Shown one piece after another: positions 18,403-28,485 of a stretch of DNA of 64,000 nucleotides. The notes beneath the pieces were generated by a model. That model was not told the origin of the DNA, ran no database searches, and saw only the letters and a program-made list of their open reading frames with translations. Positions within the stretch are counted from its first letter, which is position 1. Each line of letters starts with the position of its first letter. The translations under genes were made by a program, and so were the position numbers. Source of the DNA: Mycobacterium sp. OAS707 (GTDB lineage Bacteria > Actinomycetota > Actinomycetes > Mycobacteriales > Mycobacteriaceae); the NCBI RefSeq assembly GCF_014873705.1, contig NZ_JADBDS010000001.1, positions 1,302,001-1,366,000 on the forward strand, written 5' to 3'.

Positions 18403-19528
18403 CGATAACCCCGATGAGCGTGGGCGCGAGCCTCTCCCCCACCTTTGTGAGCAGCTCGGCCGCATGTCTCATCGACCGCACAGGGTCGGGCTCCAAGTCG
18501 CTGAGCGTGTACACCCCTGCGAACCCCGCGGCGTTGACTTCGGCCGGAGTCAGCGCCGATACGCCCGCGACAGCGAACGTGGGTACGCCGTGCGTGCCGG
18601 CGCGACGACACACACCGATTGCGGCCTTGCCGCGCAACGACTGTCGATCCAGTGAGCCCTCACCGGTGACGACCGCGCATGCACCCGTCAGATACCTGTC
18701 CAACTCGATGCGGTCGATGATGACGTCGATGCCGGGCCGCATCTGTGCGCCGAGTACGGCCATCGCCGCGAAGCCCACGCCGCCTGCGGCGCCTGCGCCT
18801 GCGGCGTTTCGGTAATCCACTTTCGTTTCGCGCTCGAGGATGTCGGCCCAGCGACGAAGGGCGCGGTCGAGCTCGAGGACCTGATCCGGTCCGGCCCCCT
18901 TCTGTGGCGCATAAACGCTGGCCGCGCCAAGCGGACCATACAGCGGGTTGTCGACATCAGACGCGAGAGTGAATGAGGCACAGGCGATGTCGGGGTGTAA
19001 CGCGGTGAGATCCAGGTGCGCTGCCTCCCCGACGGGCGTGCCCGCGGGAAGACGTACCCCGTCTCGATCGCGAACTGCCGCGCCAAGGGCGCTGAGGAAC
19101 CCCGCGCCGCCATCAGTGCTCGCACTTCCGCCGACGCCGATGATGATGTCGCGGCAGCCGTGATCAAGGGCCTGCACAACGACTTCACCGAGGCCACGGC
19201 TGGTAGCGGTCATCGGGGCGGGCATGCCGCCCGGAAGCCGTTGTAAGCCACAGATTTCCGCCATTTCAATGACGGCAGTCCTACCGCTTCGCGCGTACGC
19301 GGTGTGGACGACCTGACCCGTCGGCCCCTTGGCATAGATCGGTATCCGCTCGAAGCCCGCCGCCAACACGGTGCCGAGCGTGCCGTCTCCGCCGTCCGCG
19401 ACCGGGCAGTGCACCGTCGCCACCGTAGGGTCAGCCCGTTTGAGACCCACAGATATCGCAGCGGCAGCCTCCGCGGCCGTCAGTGAGCCCTTGAACTTGT
19501 CGGGCGCGATCACCACATGGCCACGCAT
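18389..19528 (-). CDS. glxK: Glycerate kinase
   Basis: 379-residue GarK/GlxK-type kinase phosphorylating glycerate, giving 2-phosphoglycerate in the E. coli enzymes. Family motifs are APDKFKGSLTAAEAA near residue 7, CPVADGGDGT near 38, GVGGSASTDGGAGFL near 118 and TGEGSLDRQS in the last third. It is the final enzyme of the glyoxylate-glycerate route whose other genes lie divergently beyond the 220-bp gap. ATG 19528 is chosen because ATG 19549 almost abuts the 19551-19567 palindrome. Confidence 0.93.
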   Translation of the reverse strand: MRGHVVIAPDKFKGSLTAAEAAAAISVGLKRADPTVATVHCPVADGGDGTLGTVLAAGFERIPIYAKGPTGQVVHTAYARSGRTAVIEMAEICGLQRLPGGMPAPMTATSRGLGEVVVQALDHGCRDIIIGVGGSASTDGGAGFLSALGAAVRDRDGVRLPAGTPVGEAAHLDLTALHPDIACASFTLASDVDNPLYGPLGAASVYAPQKGAGPDQVLELDRALRRWADILERETKVDYRNAAGAGAAGGVGFAAMAVLGAQMRPGIDVIIDRIELDRYLTGACAVVTGEGSLDRQSLRGKAAIGVCRRAGTHGVPTFAVAGVSALTPAEVNAAGFAGVYTLSDLEPDPVRSMRHAAELLTKVGERLAPTLIGVIGSSR

Positions 19529-19550
19529 CAGACCACCATCCATCTGCATT

Positions 19551-19567
19551 ATTCCGTATTACGGAAT
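19551..19567. promoter_or_regulatory. IclR-type operator at glycerate kinase promoter
   Basis: Perfect 17-base palindrome ATTCCGTA-T-TACGGAAT, 23 bp upstream of the glycerate kinase start, with an extra ATTCCG half-site about 5 bp beyond. Nearly the same sequence is found at 19706-19722, upstream of hyi. Confidence 0.7.
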
Positions 19568-19705
19568 CATAATTCCGATGTTTAACGCTGGCATACCGGC
19601 CATGGTCCCGTCAACAGCATCGCAGGACGAGCCCGCGCTACCGCGGGGTCGCCCTTGACAAGCAGCCCGGACGACCGGTTCACTATTTTGTATAGCGAGA
19701 TATTT

Positions 19706-19722
19706 ATTCCGCAATACGGAAT
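19706..19722. promoter_or_regulatory. IclR-type operator at hyi-glxR-gcl promoter
   Basis: ATTCCGCA-A-TACGGAAT, one mismatch from dyad symmetry, 46 bp upstream of the hyi ATG. A TATAGCGA half-site-like stretch lies just before it and resembles the right half of the site at the iclR promoter. Confidence 0.68.
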
Positions 19723-19767
19723 TACTAGCCACCAACGTGTGCGACGTCCCGAGAAAGGAACATCGAG

Positions 19768-20598
19768 ATGACGGCCTATACGGTCAACTGCTCGATCCTG
19801 CTGACCGATCTACCCCTGCTGGATCGGCCGCAGGCGGCCCGGAACGCCGGGTTCGAGGCAGTCGAGTTCTGGTGGCCCTTCGACACCCCGACACCACCGG
19901 ACGCCGATGTCACTGCCTTCGTCCGGGCCATCCAGGATGCGGGTGTCCAGTTGACGGGTCTCAACTTCGCCGCAGGCGACATGCCCGCCGGCGATCGCGG
20001 TATCTTGTCGAATCCGACTCTGACGCAAGCGTTTCGCGACAACGTCGAGATTGCCGTCGGAATCGCCGAAACGCTCGGCACCCGTGCGTTCAACGCGCTG
20101 TACGGCAACCGCATCGATGACAACTCGGCCGCGAACCAGGATGACGTCGCCGCCGAGAACCTTGGCTATGCCGCACGGGCCGCGGACCGGATCGGGGCCA
20201 CGGTCCTCATCGAACCGGTAAGCGGGGCACCCCGGTATCCGCTGCTGACAGCGGCCGACGCGATCCGTGTGATCGACCGGGTGCACGACCAGCACGGATC
20301 GACCAACCTGCGATTGCTGGCCGACTTCTACCACCTGCACGTCAACGGCGACGACATCGCCACCGCCATAACCGATTACGGCCCCCGAGTCGGCCACGTC
20401 CAGATCGCCGACGCCCCGGGGCGGGGCGAACCAGGGACCGGGGAAATCCCGCTGCGTACCTATCTCGAGCAGTTGGCCGCGCAGGGCTACCAGGGGTACG
20501 TCGGTTTGGAGTACAAGGCGACCAAACCCGACACCTTCGAATGGCTGCCGCGGGCAGAACGCGGCGCGTTGCAAGCACAAGCAGAAACGAGGATCTAA
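19768..20598 (+). CDS. hyi: Hydroxypyruvate isomerase
   Basis: 276-residue TIM-barrel isomerase interconverting hydroxypyruvate and tartronate semialdehyde. The N-terminus reads NCSILLTDLPLLDRPQAARN, the metal-ligand region is VLIEPVSGAPRYPLL near residue 150, and GYVGLEYKATKPDTFEWL is near the end, as in Hyi. ATG 19768 follows AAAGGA. First gene of an operon whose members overlap by one and four bases, so hyi, glxR and gcl are probably co-translated. Confidence 0.92.
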   Translation: MTAYTVNCSILLTDLPLLDRPQAARNAGFEAVEFWWPFDTPTPPDADVTAFVRAIQDAGVQLTGLNFAAGDMPAGDRGILSNPTLTQAFRDNVEIAVGIAETLGTRAFNALYGNRIDDNSAANQDDVAAENLGYAARAADRIGATVLIEPVSGAPRYPLLTAADAIRVIDRVHDQHGSTNLRLLADFYHLHVNGDDIATAITDYGPRVGHVQIADAPGRGEPGTGEIPLRTYLEQLAAQGYQGYVGLEYKATKPDTFEWLPRAERGALQAQAETRI

Positions 20599-21485
20599 TG
20601 AGCACAATCGCTTTCATCGGACTGGGCATCATGGGCAGCCCGATGGCGACCCACTTGGTCAAGGCCGGTCATACCGTCGTCGGGGTGGACACGTCGCCCG
20701 AGCGCACCGGCGCCTTGGTGGAAGCCGGAGGCGCGGCGGCCGACTCCATCGAACAGGCCGTCAAGGACGCCGACGTGGTGGCCATCATGGTGCCCGACTC
20801 CCCACAGGTGCAGGCGGTGCTGCTGGGAGACGACGGGGTGTTCGCTCACGCACAGCCCGGCACGCTGGTGATCGACTTCTCGTCCATCCGGCCCGATGTC
20901 ACCGCGGAGTTCGCCAAGATCGGCGCCGAGCGCGGGCTGCGCATCCTTGACGCGCCGGTGTCCGGGGGTGAACCCGGCGCCGTGAACGCCACGCTGTCGA
21001 TCATGGTCGGCGGGTCGGAGGACGACTTCGCCGCAGCCAAACCGATTTTCGACACAGTCGGCAAGACCATCGTGCACGTCGGCGCCAACGGCGCCGGCCA
21101 AACCGTCAAGGCAGCCAACCAGTTGATCGTCGCGGGCAACATCGAACTGCTCGCCGAGGCCATCACGTTCTTGAAGGCATACGCCGTGGACATCGAGGCC
21201 GCCGTCAAGGTGCTCGGCGGCGGGCTGGCCGGTTCGGCCGTGCTCGATCAGAAGGCCTCCAAGATGCTGACCCGAAACTTCGATCCGGGGTTCCGGATCG
21301 CGCTGCACCACAAGGACATGGGCATCCTCACCGCCGCGGCACGCGAAGCGGGTGTGGTCACGCCGCTCGGTTCACTGGTCGCCCAACTGATGGCGTCGGC
21401 GTTGGCCAACGGCGATGGCGGACTGGACCATTCGGCGCTGTTGTTGGGTGTCGAGCGACTGTCAGGCAAGGAAACGGCTCAATGA
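20598..21485 (+). CDS. glxR: 2-hydroxy-3-oxopropionate (tartronate semialdehyde) reductase
   Basis: 295-residue beta-hydroxyacid dehydrogenase reducing tartronate semialdehyde to D-glycerate with NAD(P)H. The Rossmann motif is [15 protein letters not shown] at residues 5-19, the substrate-binding segment [11 protein letters not shown] is near 120 and the catalytic Lys lies in [12 protein letters not shown] near 170. Its ATG shares a base with the hyi stop, and its stop overlaps the gcl start (ATGA). The position between hyi and gcl supports this reading over other members of the family. Confidence 0.93.
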   Translation: MSTIAFIGLGIMGSPMATHLVKAGHTVVGVDTSPERTGALVEAGGAAADSIEQAVKDADVVAIMVPDSPQVQAVLLGDDGVFAHAQPGTLVIDFSSIRPDVTAEFAKIGAERGLRILDAPVSGGEPGAVNATLSIMVGGSEDDFAAAKPIFDTVGKTIVHVGANGAGQTVKAANQLIVAGNIELLAEAITFLKAYAVDIEAAVKVLGGGLAGSAVLDQKASKMLTRNFDPGFRIALHHKDMGILTAAAREAGVVTPLGSLVAQLMASALANGDGGLDHSALLLGVERLSGKETAQ

Positions 21486-23278
21486 CGCGTATGCGAACGG
21501 TCGACGCGGCGGTCAAGATCCTCGAAATCGAGGGGGCGACTCAGGCGTTCGGCCTGCCGGGAGCGGCGATCAACCCGTTCTACTCGGCCATGCGCGCACA
21601 CGGCGGCATCAAGCATGTGCTGGCCCGCCACGTGGAGGCGGCCAGCCACATGGCCGAGGGCTTCACCCGCGCTGCGGCGGGCAACATCGGCGTGTGCATC
21701 GGGACCTCCGGTCCCGCGGGCACCGACATGATCACCGGGTTGTACTCGGCCTCAGCGGATTCCATTCCGATTCTCGCGATCACCGGCCAGGCTCCGGTCG
21801 ACAGGCTGCACAAGGAGGACTTCCAGGCCGTCGACATCGCCTCGATCGCTGCCCCCGTCACCAAGATGGCGATGACCGTGCTCGAACCCGGCCAAGTGCC
21901 AGGGGCTTTCGCGCAGGCGTTCCACTTGATGCGGTCGGGACGACCGGGCCCCGTGCTCATCGACCTGCCCATTGACGTCCAGCTCGCCGAGATCGACTTC
22001 GACCCGGAGGCCTATCAGCCGCTACCGGTCTACAAGCCCGCGGCGTCGCGGGCTCAGGCCGTCAAGGCGATCGACATGCTGGTTTCCGCCGATCGGCCCT
22101 TGATCGTTGCCGGCGGCGGCATCATCAACGCCGACGCCTCGGATCTGCTGGTCGAACTCGCCGAGATCCTCAATGTCCCTGTGGTGCCGACCCTTATGGG
22201 GTGGGGCAGCATTCCGGACGATCACGTGCTCGCAGCAGGCATGGTCGGCCTGCAGACGTCGCATCGCTACGGCAACGCGACCATGCTCGCCTCCGACTTC
22301 GTTCTCGGAATCGGCAACCGGTGGGCCAACCGCCACACCGGCGGACTGGACACCTATCGACAGGGCCGGCGGTTCGTTCACGTCGACATCGAGCCGACAC
22401 AGATCGGCCGTGTCTTCGCACCGGATTTCGGGATCGTCTCGGATGCGAAGGCCGCGCTCGAGCAGTTCGTCGCCGTCGCCAAGGAGCGACGCGCGGCTGG
22501 CACCCTGCCGGATTGGACCACCTGGGTCGAGGACTGCAGGCAGCGCAAGCAGACCATGCACCGCAAGACTCACTTCGACGACGTTCCGATCAAGCCGCAG
22601 CGGGTCTACGAGGAGATGAACCGGGCGTTCGGCCGCGATGTCAGGTACGTCACCGCGATCGGGCTGTCGCAGATCGCCGGCGGACAGTTTCTTCAGGTGT
22701 ACGGACCGCGGAACTGGATCAACTGCGGCCAGGCCGGTCCGCTGGGGTGGACGGTGCCCGCTGCGCTCGGTGTCGTCGCCGCCGATCCGAAGGCGACAGT
22801 GGTCGGGCTGTCGGGCGATTACGACTTCCAATTCCTCATCGAGGAGCTCGCGGTCGGCGCGCAATTCAACCTGCCGTATGTCCATGTGGTGGTGAACAAC
22901 TCGTATCTGGGACTGATCCGTCAGGCGCAACGCAACTTCGACATGAACTACCACGTGTCGCTTGGCTTCGACAACATCAATGCCCAAGAGTCCGACAGCG
23001 ACGTTCCCAAGGGCTACGGCGTCGACCACCTTCGCGTGGCGGAGGGCCTGGGCTGCAAGGCAATCCAAGTGGTCGAGCCTGCCGATATCGGTCCGTCACT
23101 GGTGCGGGCGCAGCAACTGGCCCATGAGCACAAGGTTCCTGTGGTGGTGGAGATCTTCCTGGAGAAGATCACCAACATCGCGATGGGCACCGAGATCGAC
23201 AACATCATGGAGTTCAACGATCTCGCCGAAACACTCGAGGACGCACCGACAGCCGCCGCACTGCTCTTATTGGACTAA
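21482..23278 (+). CDS. gcl: Glyoxylate carboligase
   Basis: 598-residue ThDP/FAD enzyme condensing two glyoxylates to tartronate semialdehyde plus CO2. The region is nearly colinear with E. coli Gcl: [10 protein letters not shown], then [16 protein letters not shown] with Val51 where other ThDP enzymes have the catalytic Glu, [12 protein letters not shown], and the C-terminal ThDP motif [19 protein letters not shown]...NN. The Val51 makes Gcl much more likely than acetolactate synthase. Last gene of the hyi operon. Confidence 0.96.
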   Translation: MTRMRTVDAAVKILEIEGATQAFGLPGAAINPFYSAMRAHGGIKHVLARHVEAASHMAEGFTRAAAGNIGVCIGTSGPAGTDMITGLYSASADSIPILAITGQAPVDRLHKEDFQAVDIASIAAPVTKMAMTVLEPGQVPGAFAQAFHLMRSGRPGPVLIDLPIDVQLAEIDFDPEAYQPLPVYKPAASRAQAVKAIDMLVSADRPLIVAGGGIINADASDLLVELAEILNVPVVPTLMGWGSIPDDHVLAAGMVGLQTSHRYGNATMLASDFVLGIGNRWANRHTGGLDTYRQGRRFVHVDIEPTQIGRVFAPDFGIVSDAKAALEQFVAVAKERRAAGTLPDWTTWVEDCRQRKQTMHRKTHFDDVPIKPQRVYEEMNRAFGRDVRYVTAIGLSQIAGGQFLQVYGPRNWINCGQAGPLGWTVPAALGVVAADPKATVVGLSGDYDFQFLIEELAVGAQFNLPYVHVVVNNSYLGLIRQAQRNFDMNYHVSLGFDNINAQESDSDVPKGYGVDHLRVAEGLGCKAIQVVEPADIGPSLVRAQQLAHEHKVPVVVEIFLEKITNIAMGTEIDNIMEFNDLAETLEDAPTAAALLLLD

Positions 23279-23280
23279 CG

Positions 23281-23338
23281 CCGAACGTGGGTTACCCGCA
23301 CGCTTACGCCGCTTGAAGCGTGACACAAGCCCACACTC
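23281..23338. terminator. Possible bidirectional terminator between gcl and iclR
   Basis: The 68-bp convergent gap holds a CACGCTT/AAGCGTG hairpin (23299-23322) nested in GTGGG/CCCAC arms. No T-run is present, which is common in mycobacteria, so this is a weak call. Confidence 0.4.
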
Positions 23339-23346
23339 GGCGGGAG

Positions 23347-24096
23347 CTAGGCGGGCGCTTGGTCGAACTCCGAGGCGATGTCGCGGGCGACGCGCTTGAG
23401 CAGCGGCGTCACCTTCATCGCCGACTTCAGGGTGAGGCGCGCGGCCGGCCCGGAGATCGAGATCGCGGTCGGGGTGGGGGCGTCCGGTACGGGAACGGCG
23501 AAGCACCGGACGCCGATCTCCTGCTCGCCTTCGTCGACGGCGTAGCCGCGAGACCGGCTCAACTCGATGTCGCGGATCAGCGCTTCCGGGGTGGTGTACG
23601 AATTCTCGTTGGACGCCGGCATCCCCGCGCGCTTCATCAACGCCTCCACGCTGTCGTTGGGGAGTTGCATGAGCAGCGCCTTGCCGACGCCGGTGCAGTG
23701 CAGGTGCACCCGGCGACCCACTTCGGTGAACATCCGCATCGCGTGCGGTGACGGCACCTGCGCGACGTAGACCGCCATGTCGTTGTCGAGCACGGCCATG
23801 TTGGCGCTCTCGCCCGTCCGCTCGACCAGTTCGGTCAGGTGGGGCCGCGACCACGCCCCGATCAGCTGGGCGGCGCTTTCGCCCAACCGAATCAGCTTGG
23901 GCCCCAGAGCGTATCGCCGGTTCTCGAGCTGCCTCACGTAGCCCATCGCCAGCAGCGTGCGTACCAGCCGGTGAATCGTCGGCTGTGGTAGCTCGGCGCG
24001 TGCGGCCAACTCCCCCAGCGCCACGCTGCCGCCCGAGTTCGACATGATCTCGAGCAGCTCGAAGGCGCGCTCAACCGATTGCACACCGTCAGCCAC
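23347..24096 (-). CDS. IclR family transcriptional regulator
   Basis: 249 residues with an N-terminal winged helix-turn-helix (VALGELAARAELPQPTIHRLVRTL, about residues 24-47) and a C-terminal IclR effector domain (HCTGVGKALL and SRGYAVDEGEQEIGVRCFAVPV). IclR-family AllR responds to glyoxylate and represses gcl-type genes in E. coli, so a glyoxylate sensor controlling the adjacent operon is a fair inference. It has an imperfect copy of the operon's palindrome upstream. Confidence 0.92.
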   Translation of the reverse strand: MADGVQSVERAFELLEIMSNSGGSVALGELAARAELPQPTIHRLVRTLLAMGYVRQLENRRYALGPKLIRLGESAAQLIGAWSRPHLTELVERTGESANMAVLDNDMAVYVAQVPSPHAMRMFTEVGRRVHLHCTGVGKALLMQLPNDSVEALMKRAGMPASNENSYTTPEALIRDIELSRSRGYAVDEGEQEIGVRCFAVPVPDAPTPTAISISGPAARLTLKSAMKVTPLLKRVARDIASEFDQAPA

Positions 24097-24131
24097 CAGC
24101 GTCCTCCGATTCGCCGCGAAGTGACAAGCTT

Positions 24132-24148
24132 ATTCCGTATAGCGAAAT
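24132..24148. promoter_or_regulatory. Degenerate IclR-type site upstream of iclR
   Basis: ATTCCGTA-T-AGCGAAAT matches the left half of the glycerate-kinase site exactly and the right half at five of eight positions, 35 bp upstream of the iclR start. Possible autoregulation. Confidence 0.45.
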
Positions 24149-24244
24149 TATCGGGGACCCGTGTCCACCCCAGCAACCTTGCGTGGATTGGATCCTGACG
24201 ACTGTATGCTGTTAACACCCTGCCGCGACTAGAAAGGCGGCCCA

Positions 24245-24967
24245 ATGGTCCACCCGCTAGCACCGACCGCCGCCCTCGATGGCGGTCCGGCGCGGAAGAG
24301 GACGCCGGTTGTCGAGCGTCCCGCACCGCTGCGCGAGGCTGTCTTCGAGGCCCTCGTCGAGATGATCATCACTCGCGAGTTGCAGCCAGGTCAGCATCTG
24401 GTTGAAAAGGATCTGGCCGATGCGCTCGGAGTCAGCAGGCAACCTGTTCGAGAAGCGTTGCAGCGCATGCATACCGAAGGCTGGGTGGACCTGCGCCCTG
24501 CGCTCGGCGCGTTCGTCCACATCCCCACCGAGTCCGAAGCAGACCAACTGCTCGCCGCACGCAGCCTTTTGGAGGCCGAGTCAGCACGACTGGCCGCCGA
24601 GCACGCGACGCCCGAACAGATCGAGCACCTGCACGAGCTTCAACGCATCGGTGAGGAAGCGCTGGCCGTGGACGATGAGGAGGTCCTCGTCTCGGCGAAC
24701 GCGTCGCTACACACCCATATCGTGACGATGTCGGCCAACAAGGTTCTCGCCGACCTCAGGGCTTCGGTCGAGCACCGGGTGCGGTGGTATTACCTGCCCA
24801 TTGCCCAGGTGCGTTCGAAAGCCGCCTGGGAGGAGCATGCCGAGTTGATCGAAGCAATCGCCAATCGAGACGCGGGACGCGCCTGCACCCTGATGCGACT
24901 GCACACCGAGCGCACCAGGGAGATTTATCAGGAACAGCGGCGCCAGAAGGCGGCCAAGGGGAACTAG
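24245..24967 (+). CDS. GntR family (FCD) transcriptional regulator 1
   Basis: 240 residues: winged helix-turn-helix at about 30-90 ([23 protein letters not shown]) and an all-helical FCD effector domain with metal-ligand type His residues in SLHTHIVTM and HTERTREIYQ. Very similar in plan and wording to the second FCD regulator at 31347-32066, so the two are paralogues. AAAGGCGG precedes the ATG. It sits between the glyoxylate and oxalate blocks; a GTATGC half-site lies at 24204-24209. Confidence 0.9.
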   Translation: MVHPLAPTAALDGGPARKRTPVVERPAPLREAVFEALVEMIITRELQPGQHLVEKDLADALGVSRQPVREALQRMHTEGWVDLRPALGAFVHIPTESEADQLLAARSLLEAESARLAAEHATPEQIEHLHELQRIGEEALAVDDEEVLVSANASLHTHIVTMSANKVLADLRASVEHRVRWYYLPIAQVRSKAAWEEHAELIEAIANRDAGRACTLMRLHTERTREIYQEQRRQKAAKGN

Positions 24968-24997
24968 TCGTTCACCCTTGGCCGCCTCGGCACTCCG

Positions 24998-26383
24998 TCA
25001 GTCGGCCAACGCCGGCGTTGGCGACCTCTCCGCGACGGATGCGCTTGACTGCGCCGATACTCGGGTGCGACCGGGCTGCCGGAGGAAGGCCGCGATCGCC
25101 GCTGACACCAGCGCACTCGTCGCGGCAAGCCAGTAAGCACCGGCGTAGCCCCACGAGTCGATTACGCTGGCGCCCACGCCGATTCCCACGATCGAGCCAA
25201 CCAGCTTGGAGCTGTAGACCAGGCCGTAGTTGCTGGCGTTGTTGTTCTCGCCGAAGTAGTCAGGCGTGAGCGAGGCGAACATCGGGTAGAACGCGCCGCC
25301 GCCGAAGCCGACGAGGAACGCGAAGCCGAGGAATGCGATTTCGCTCTCGGCCTTGCCCGCATACAGCAAGCCCACCAACGACAGGGCCTCGATGAGCAAC
25401 ACTACGAGCAGGGTCTGCTTGCGCCCGAACTTGTCGGACAGCCAGCCCGTCACCGTTCGTCCCGTACCGTTGATGACAGACAGCACACCAGCAGACGACG
25501 CCGCGATCAGCGGGCCGAACCCGAGGTCCTTGGCGAACGGCACCATGTAACTGATGCCGAAAAGCGATACACCGGCGCTGATTCCGAGCGAAAGCCACAT
25601 CAGCGGCAGCATCCCGGTCTTGATCGCCTCCATCGGGGTGTATTGCCGCGCAGCAGGCGGGTTCTTCTTCAGACTCGCCGCGCCGCTCTTGCTGTCCGCC
25701 CACTTCACCGGGTCGACGTCGGAAGGCCACCAGTTCTTGGGCGGGTCGCGGAACAACCAGCCACATGCGGCGCACACGATCAGCATGTACGCGGCCACCA
25801 GGTCGAGCACCCAGACGTAGGTGTTGGGATGCAACGCGTAGCTGAAGATGAAGATGAACGGCACTGCACCATAAGCGAATCCACCGTTGACGAAGCCCGT
25901 CTTCCCGCCTCGTCGTTCCGGGTACCACTTGCCGACCAGGTTGATGCACGTCGCATAAACCAGGCCCGCGCCGATGCCGCCGCATACCGCGAAGCCGGCG
26001 TAGGCGAGCATCAGGTTGCCCTGGGTGATGCTGGCGAATCCGAGCGCCGAAAGGACCGCGCCGATCAGCATCGCCGCACGGGGCGACAGAATGCCCTTCT
26101 CCCGCAACTTGCCTGCCGGGAAGGCAATGCCGGCCTGGAAGAAAGCCCAGATCGACAGCAGCCAGAACGTCTGCGGCTGGCTCCAATGATGGGCTTCCCG
26201 AATCGATTTCGCGGCGGCACCGTAGCCGTACTCGTACACGCTCACTGCCATCATGGCCATCCACGGCAGCCAGATCATCCATGACCGCGATCTACCGAGC
26301 AGTTCACGGTCGGTTTCACCGACCCGGTAAACCCGCCCGTTCGCGTCGATGACCTCCCGATAACTTGCGAAAGTTGACGACAT
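24998..26383 (-). CDS. MFS transporter, oxalate/formate antiporter (OFA) family, copy 1
   Basis: 461-residue 12-helix transporter. A distinctive cytoplasmic N-terminus, YREVIDANGRVYRVGETDR, is shared with the next copy, and NLVGKWYPERRGGKTGFVN lies after helix 4. NNASNYGLVYSSKLVG in helix 11 carries a Lys that plausibly matches substrate-binding Lys355 of OxlT. FRDPPKNWWP marks the central loop. Location beside three Frc-like genes supports oxalate or a related carboxylate as substrate. Convergent with the GntR gene and downstream of frc1 on the same strand. Confidence 0.88.
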   Translation of the reverse strand: MSSTFASYREVIDANGRVYRVGETDRELLGRSRSWMIWLPWMAMMAVSVYEYGYGAAAKSIREAHHWSQPQTFWLLSIWAFFQAGIAFPAGKLREKGILSPRAAMLIGAVLSALGFASITQGNLMLAYAGFAVCGGIGAGLVYATCINLVGKWYPERRGGKTGFVNGGFAYGAVPFIFIFSYALHPNTYVWVLDLVAAYMLIVCAACGWLFRDPPKNWWPSDVDPVKWADSKSGAASLKKNPPAARQYTPMEAIKTGMLPLMWLSLGISAGVSLFGISYMVPFAKDLGFGPLIAASSAGVLSVINGTGRTVTGWLSDKFGRKQTLLVVLLIEALSLVGLLYAGKAESEIAFLGFAFLVGFGGGAFYPMFASLTPDYFGENNNASNYGLVYSSKLVGSIVGIGVGASVIDSWGYAGAYWLAATSALVSAAIAAFLRQPGRTRVSAQSSASVAERSPTPALAD

Positions 26384-26537
26384 GCTTGAATCTCTTTCTA
26401 CGAATTGATGAAGACTCGCTTCACCCGGGTGCCAGCCCACGTGAAGCAATCGCTCACCGCTGTTGCGGCTTTCGTGCGGCACGCGCCGCCCGGTCTATCC
26501 CAATACTGTTCTGTCCTTTCCTCACAGCGCGCATTGC

Positions 26538-27821
26538 TCAGATGACGCCGGCATTCCTGAACAGCTCGAGCTGCTCAGGCGAATAGCCGAGCTCAGTGCA
26601 GATCTCTTCGGTGTGCTCACCGAGCAGCGGTGAGCGGACGATGTCGACCGGGGAATCAGACAGCCGCAGCGGAGAGCCGACCGTCTTGAAGGCGCCGCGC
26701 TCAGGATGTTCGACGGTGACGATGGCTCCGAGTTCGGTCAGCGTCTCGTCCTCGATCAGCTCCCGAGTCGAGAGCACCGGACCACACGGGATGTTCAGCG
26801 CGTTGAGTGCTTCCAACGCCTCCCATTTGGTGTGCCGCTCCGACCAGTCTTCGATCAGGGCGAAAACCTTGTCCAGCTTCGGAAGCCGATCCTCCGGCCG
26901 CGCCCAATCAGGGTGATCGGCGAGGTCGGGCCTGCCGATCAGTTCCGCGAGCGGCGCCCAGCCCACCGGCTGCACGATCACGTAGATGTAGTCGTTGGGG
27001 CCCCCGCCCTTGGTCTTGACCGCCCACCCGGGTTGGCCGCCGCCCGAGGCGTTGCCCGACCGCGGGACCTCGTCGCCGAAGTGCTGGTTGGGATACTCGC
27101 GAAGCGGGCCCGCAGCGAGCCGTTGCTGATCACGAAGCTTGACACGGCAGAGATTGAGCACCGCCTCCTGCATGGCGACCTCGACACGCTGTCCGCGACC
27201 GGTGTTCGTGCGCTGGTACAGCGCGGCCAAAATTCCTGACACCAGATGGATTCCGGTGCCCGAGTCACCGATCTGCGCCCCTGTTGCCACCGGTGGACCG
27301 TCTTCGAAACCGGTGGTGGCCATCGAGCCGCCCATCGCCTGCGCGATGACTTCGTAGGCCTTGAAGTCGAAGTACTTCCCCGGACCGAACCCCTTGATGG
27401 ACGCATAGATCAGCCGTGGGTTGATGTCGCGCAGCCGCTCCCAAGAAAAGCCGAACCGGTCGACGACGCCGGGACCGAAGTTCTCCACGAGGATGTCGAC
27501 ACGCGACACCAGATCGGTGAAGATCCGCTTGCCCTCTTGGGACTTCATGTTCAGCGTGATGCTGCGCTTATTGCAGTTGAGCATCGTGAAGTACAGGCTG
27601 TCCGCGTCTGGCACATCGCGCAGCTGGGTGCGGGTGACGTCGCCGGTGCCGGGTGCCTCGAGCTTGATGACATCGGCGCCCAGCCATGCGAGCAACTGGG
27701 TGGCCGAGGGACCCGACTGCACGTGCGTCATGTCGAGCACCCGAACGCCGGAAAGAGCCTTACCTGTCGGCGGACCGGATTCCACGATGCCCGTGTCGCT
27801 GGCTGAGGGGACCTGAACCAT
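26538..27821 (-). CDS. CaiB/BaiF CoA-transferase, formyl-CoA:oxalate type (copy 1)
   Basis: 427-residue class III CoA transferase. Catalytic Asp is Asp186 in [11 protein letters not shown], aligning with Asp169 of Oxalobacter Frc; the loop [10 protein letters not shown] corresponds to the glycine loop GGGGQ. It differs from the third copy here and closely resembles copy 2, so it may use another CoA donor, as YfdE (acetyl-CoA:oxalate) does beside YfdW in E. coli. ATG 27821 has GAAGGAAGAG upstream; GTG 27827 would be too close to it. Divergent from frc2. Confidence 0.85.
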   Translation of the reverse strand: MVQVPSASDTGIVESGPPTGKALSGVRVLDMTHVQSGPSATQLLAWLGADVIKLEAPGTGDVTRTQLRDVPDADSLYFTMLNCNKRSITLNMKSQEGKRIFTDLVSRVDILVENFGPGVVDRFGFSWERLRDINPRLIYASIKGFGPGKYFDFKAYEVIAQAMGGSMATTGFEDGPPVATGAQIGDSGTGIHLVSGILAALYQRTNTGRGQRVEVAMQEAVLNLCRVKLRDQQRLAAGPLREYPNQHFGDEVPRSGNASGGGQPGWAVKTKGGGPNDYIYVIVQPVGWAPLAELIGRPDLADHPDWARPEDRLPKLDKVFALIEDWSERHTKWEALEALNALNIPCGPVLSTRELIEDETLTELGAIVTVEHPERGAFKTVGSPLRLSDSPVDIVRSPLLGEHTEEICTELGYSPEQLELFRNAGVI

Positions 27822-27883
27822 GTGCACTCTTCCTTCACTCGAGCCGGTTGCCTCCTCGTGCGGAGAAGCTCGTCACAAGATTG

Positions 27884-27894
27884 CATACCGTATG
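27884..27894. promoter_or_regulatory. GntR-type operator site A (frc1 promoter)
   Basis: CATAC-C-GTATG, a perfect 5-base dyad inside TTGCATACCGTATGA, 62 bp upstream of the frc1 ATG. It matches 12 of the 13 positions of GCATAC-N-GTATGC. Confidence 0.65.
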
Positions 27895-28283
27895 AGGTAG
27901 ACAACAGTGTGGTGTACGCAACACGGCGTTGTCCAGCGATCCGTCAGTACTCACAGACTTCTCTGTCAGGGATGAAAACCACGTCCCGTTGACACCCGGC
28001 GGCAGACGAATTTCGTCGCGCGTCCAGCCCAGGTGCGGGGCGCCAAAATGGCGCGGCGCCGGCCGGATTGCCCGATTGCTTTCTCAAGTAAAACGCCTGT
28101 GCCGCACCGTATTACGCCTTCGGATTCGACGACCCGATCCCTGCAACTGGCCATTCCCGATAGCGGTGTCGTGCAGACGAAGATGCGCGCGGTGCCGCGG
28201 CATCGTAGGCGGCCGTGGCGGGCAATTGAAGAGACGTCAGCCGATTGACAGGAAACTAGGGGCTTGCGTCCAGATTGTATGAG

Positions 28284-28296
28284 GTATACCGTACGC
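28284..28296. promoter_or_regulatory. GntR-type operator site B (frc2 promoter)
   Basis: GTATAC-C-GTACGC matches the consensus GCATAC-N-GTATGC with two mismatches, about 190 bp upstream of the frc2 start. Confidence 0.5.
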
Positions 28297-28485
28297 CGTG
28301 TGATGTCGGTTACTTTCTGACACAGCGAGTGACTGCCTTCACAAACCATTCGATAGCAGCGAGCTGTGCCGGGTCCGGCAAGCGGTCACTGATCAACGTG
28401 TGGTCCGACTTCGGCGCGCAAAACTGCGCAGCCTGTGCGGTTGCCGGGGTCGCTAACCACACGTTCCACCAATAAGGGGACTGTC

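Larger units (their letters stand above)
27822..28485. promoter_or_regulatory. Divergent regulatory region between frc1 and frc2
   Basis: 664 bp without a convincing gene: short frames exist on both strands but lack ribosome-binding sites or recognisable domains. GntR-type sites lie near both ends (27884-27894 and 28284-28296), and GTATGAGGTA occurs in direct orientation at 27890-27899 and 28277-28286. The long spacing suggests separate promoters and perhaps long leaders, or a decayed gene. Confidence 0.55.

Noticed and set aside
22022..23068. 348-codon minus-strand frame
   Set aside because: Antisense to gcl, whose full-length match to E. coli Gcl is unambiguous.
21482..23278. Acetolactate synthase
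   Set aside because: Val51 replaces the catalytic Glu and the neighbours are hyi, glxR and glycerate kinase, which fits Gcl.
27929..28349. Short open frames on both strands in the frc1-frc2 gap
   Set aside because: They overlap each other antisense, lack ribosome-binding sites and show no domain; treated as non-coding.
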